This document shows, piece after piece, positions 31,925 to 33,186 of a stretch of DNA of 33,186 nt. A program made the translations under genes and the position numbers. A model generated the notes under the pieces. It saw only the letters and a program-made list of their open reading frames with translations, did not search any database and was not told the DNA's origin. Where the stretch lies: assembly GCA_028287395.1 (NCBI GenBank), contig JAQBPR010000050.1, positions 1 to 33,186 on the forward strand, written 5' to 3'. This DNA is from Bacilli bacterium (GTDB taxonomy: Bacteria > Bacillota > Bacilli > Paenibacillales > NBRC-103111). Numbering within the stretch: position 1 is the first letter of the stretch; each line of letters starts with the position of its first letter.

Positions 31925-33186
31925 ATGAATCTGGTATACGCAGACCGACAAGGTAACGTCTATGACCATGCCGATTATGTAGCATTGGGACGCAGCGGTG
32001 AGATGATTGTCGAGATGATGGAGGACGAGCTCATTCCTTTACCGGAAGGGGCGTCTATGGTGAGTTTACCGTTTACGCGGCCTGTTTATTTGAATCCGGT
32101 AACGGGTAAAATGATGCCGTTTTCCGATGAATATGAAGCGGTAGGCGCTTTATTGCCGCAAGGGTATACCCGCCTACTGCTGCCAGGTTACGTTAAAACG
32201 GATAAGACTAAATTCTTACCGTTATTTGGCTATACCGCTGTCGTCTGGAAGGATGGCGGATTTTATGTTGCCGCTAAGCTTACAGATGATCCGCATCGGT
32301 GGGATCCAAACAATTGTGATCGTGATGAATTGGAGCTGCAAGTAAGCCGCTTAACCGCCAAATATCCGGAAAACCGTTTATATACTCATCTCAGTAATTG
32401 TGCTTTGGAATATGAGTGTTTAACAGCCTCGAACACGTTTTTGCAACGCTGGGAAGGCGCCGTTCCGGTATCTTTTTCCTGCAATGCTTCTTGTCATGGT
32501 TGTATATCAGAGCAGCCTGAGGATAGCGGCTTTGTCGCACCGCAGACAAGAATGAATTTCAAGCCGACTGTAGACGAAATTGTCGACATTATGCTGGAGC
32601 AATTGAAAACTCCGGAAAGCATTATCAGCTTCGGGCAAGGCTGTGAAGGCGAGCCATCTACTCAAGCTGTTCTGATCATCGAAGCTATTCGCAGAGTCCG
32701 CCAGCAAACAGACGTAGGCTATATCAATATGAATACAAATGCAGGATTGACCGATCATATCCGCGGAATCGTTGATGCTGGATTGAATATGATGCGGGTG
32801 AGTACCATTAGCGCGCTTGACGATCATTATAATGCTTATTACAAACCGCGGGCGTATTCATTAAAGAACGTCGAAAAATCATTACGTTATGCAACGGATA
32901 AAGGTGTGCTTACCTCGATCAATTATTTGATTTTCCCAGGCGTTACCGACCGCGAGGAAGAAATGGAAGCGATGATCGATTTTGCTCGCAGAACAGGCCT
33001 GAAATTGATTCAAATGCGTAATCTCAATATCGACCCAGAAACCTATTTAAATCTCATCCCCAAAGCCAAGGGCGAAATTTACGGCATGAAGCAAATGATT
33101 GACATCTTCCGCGAGGAGCTCCCTGACGTTGTCATCGGTTCTTATTCCCATGACCCTCAAAGCTTTCAAAATAAACGTGCATCGGA
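31925..33186 (+). CDS. Radical SAM protein (C-terminus outside the window)
   Basis: A GGAG site 7 nt before ATG 31925 opens a frame continuing past the window edge (about 420 codons visible). The first about 180 residues form an unrecognised domain with no iron-sulfur motif (MNLVYADRQGNVYDHADYVA). Cys186, Cys190 and Cys193 then form a CxxxCxxC radical SAM cluster motif (CNASCHGCISEQ). A radical SAM barrel follows (ISFGQGCEGEPS as the SAM-binding GGE-like strand, YINMNTNAGL, LIFPGVTDREEEMEAM). It would generate a 5'-deoxyadenosyl radical; the substrate is unknown. It follows rho by 42 nt and may share its transcript. Confidence 0.85.
   Translation, partial: MNLVYADRQGNVYDHADYVALGRSGEMIVEMMEDELIPLPEGASMVSLPFTRPVYLNPVTGKMMPFSDEYEAVGALLPQGYTRLLLPGYVKTDKTKFLPLFGYTAVVWKDGGFYVAAKLTDDPHRWDPNNCDRDELELQVSRLTAKYPENRLYTHLSNCALEYECLTASNTFLQRWEGAVPVSFSCNASCHGCISEQPEDSGFVAPQTRMNFKPTVDEIVDIMLEQLKTPESIISFGQGCEGEPSTQAVLIIEAIRRVRQQTDVGYINMNTNAGLTDHIRGIVDAGLNMMRVSTISALDDHYNAYYKPRAYSLKNVEKSLRYATDKGVLTSINYLIFPGVTDREEEMEAMIDFARRTGLKLIQMRNLNIDPETYLNLIPKAKGEIYGMKQMIDIFREELPDVVIGSYSHDPQSFQNKRAS

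Overview
The window reads as chromosomal DNA of a low-to-medium G+C, spore-forming Bacillales bacterium, most likely of the Paenibacillus group. The evidence is the run rpoE (delta subunit) - pyrG - spo0F - fba - murA - rho, the ywhD/pbpG/speE/ywiB neighbourhood, AGGAGG-type ribosome binding sites with frequent TTG/GTG starts, and sequences matching sporulation sigma-factor promoters. No tRNA, rRNA, CRISPR array or intact mobile element was found.

Layout. 1-1268: a cut-off GNAT acetyltransferase and, divergently, a two-domain sulfurtransferase. 1269-2153: a decayed accessory patch, with hairpins and a 200-bp-spaced degenerate repeat followed by an unrecognised ORF broken by four frameshifts. 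2220-7880: signalling genes. A LytS-type kinase is paired with an unusual receiver-LuxR regulator; a 7TM-PAS kinase overlaps a receiver-winged-helix-BTAD regulator; then come a receiver-only paralogue and a MarR remnant. 8156-11284: a tiny acidic ORF, then exoA, a DEDDh exonuclease and a catE-like dioxygenase on the minus strand; catE has a clear promoter overlapped by a dyad operator. A decayed minus-strand gene end with its own terminator follows. 11471-13156: ilvD.

13247-16850 (minus strand): an NlpC/P60 wall hydrolase under a recognisable c-di-AMP (ydaO/yuaA) riboswitch, and a two-gene unit of M1 metallopeptidase plus membrane protein. 17064-20155: ywhD, a Cof-type HAD phosphatase, an IS3 orfA remnant, an HxlR regulator divergent from a wrecked VOC gene, and a DinB-family gene. 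20190-24773: pbpG with a sigma-G-like promoter, speE, ywiB and a subtilisin-type protease; speB and argS, expected near here in relatives, are not in the interval.

24774-33186: core genes. An unidentified structured, terminated RNA and a small hairpin repeat precede rpoE. pyrG has the classic GGGC-start promoter and C-rich attenuator used for CTP sensing. spo0F has a sigma-H-type promoter. fba, murA and rho follow, then a radical SAM gene that runs off the end.

The strongest regulatory readings are the c-di-AMP riboswitch, the pyrG attenuator, the sigma-H and sigma-G promoters, and the catE operator. The best candidate for something undescribed is the folded RNA at about 24912-25040. Several short pseudogenes show that the non-core intervals have been eroding by deletion and frameshift.
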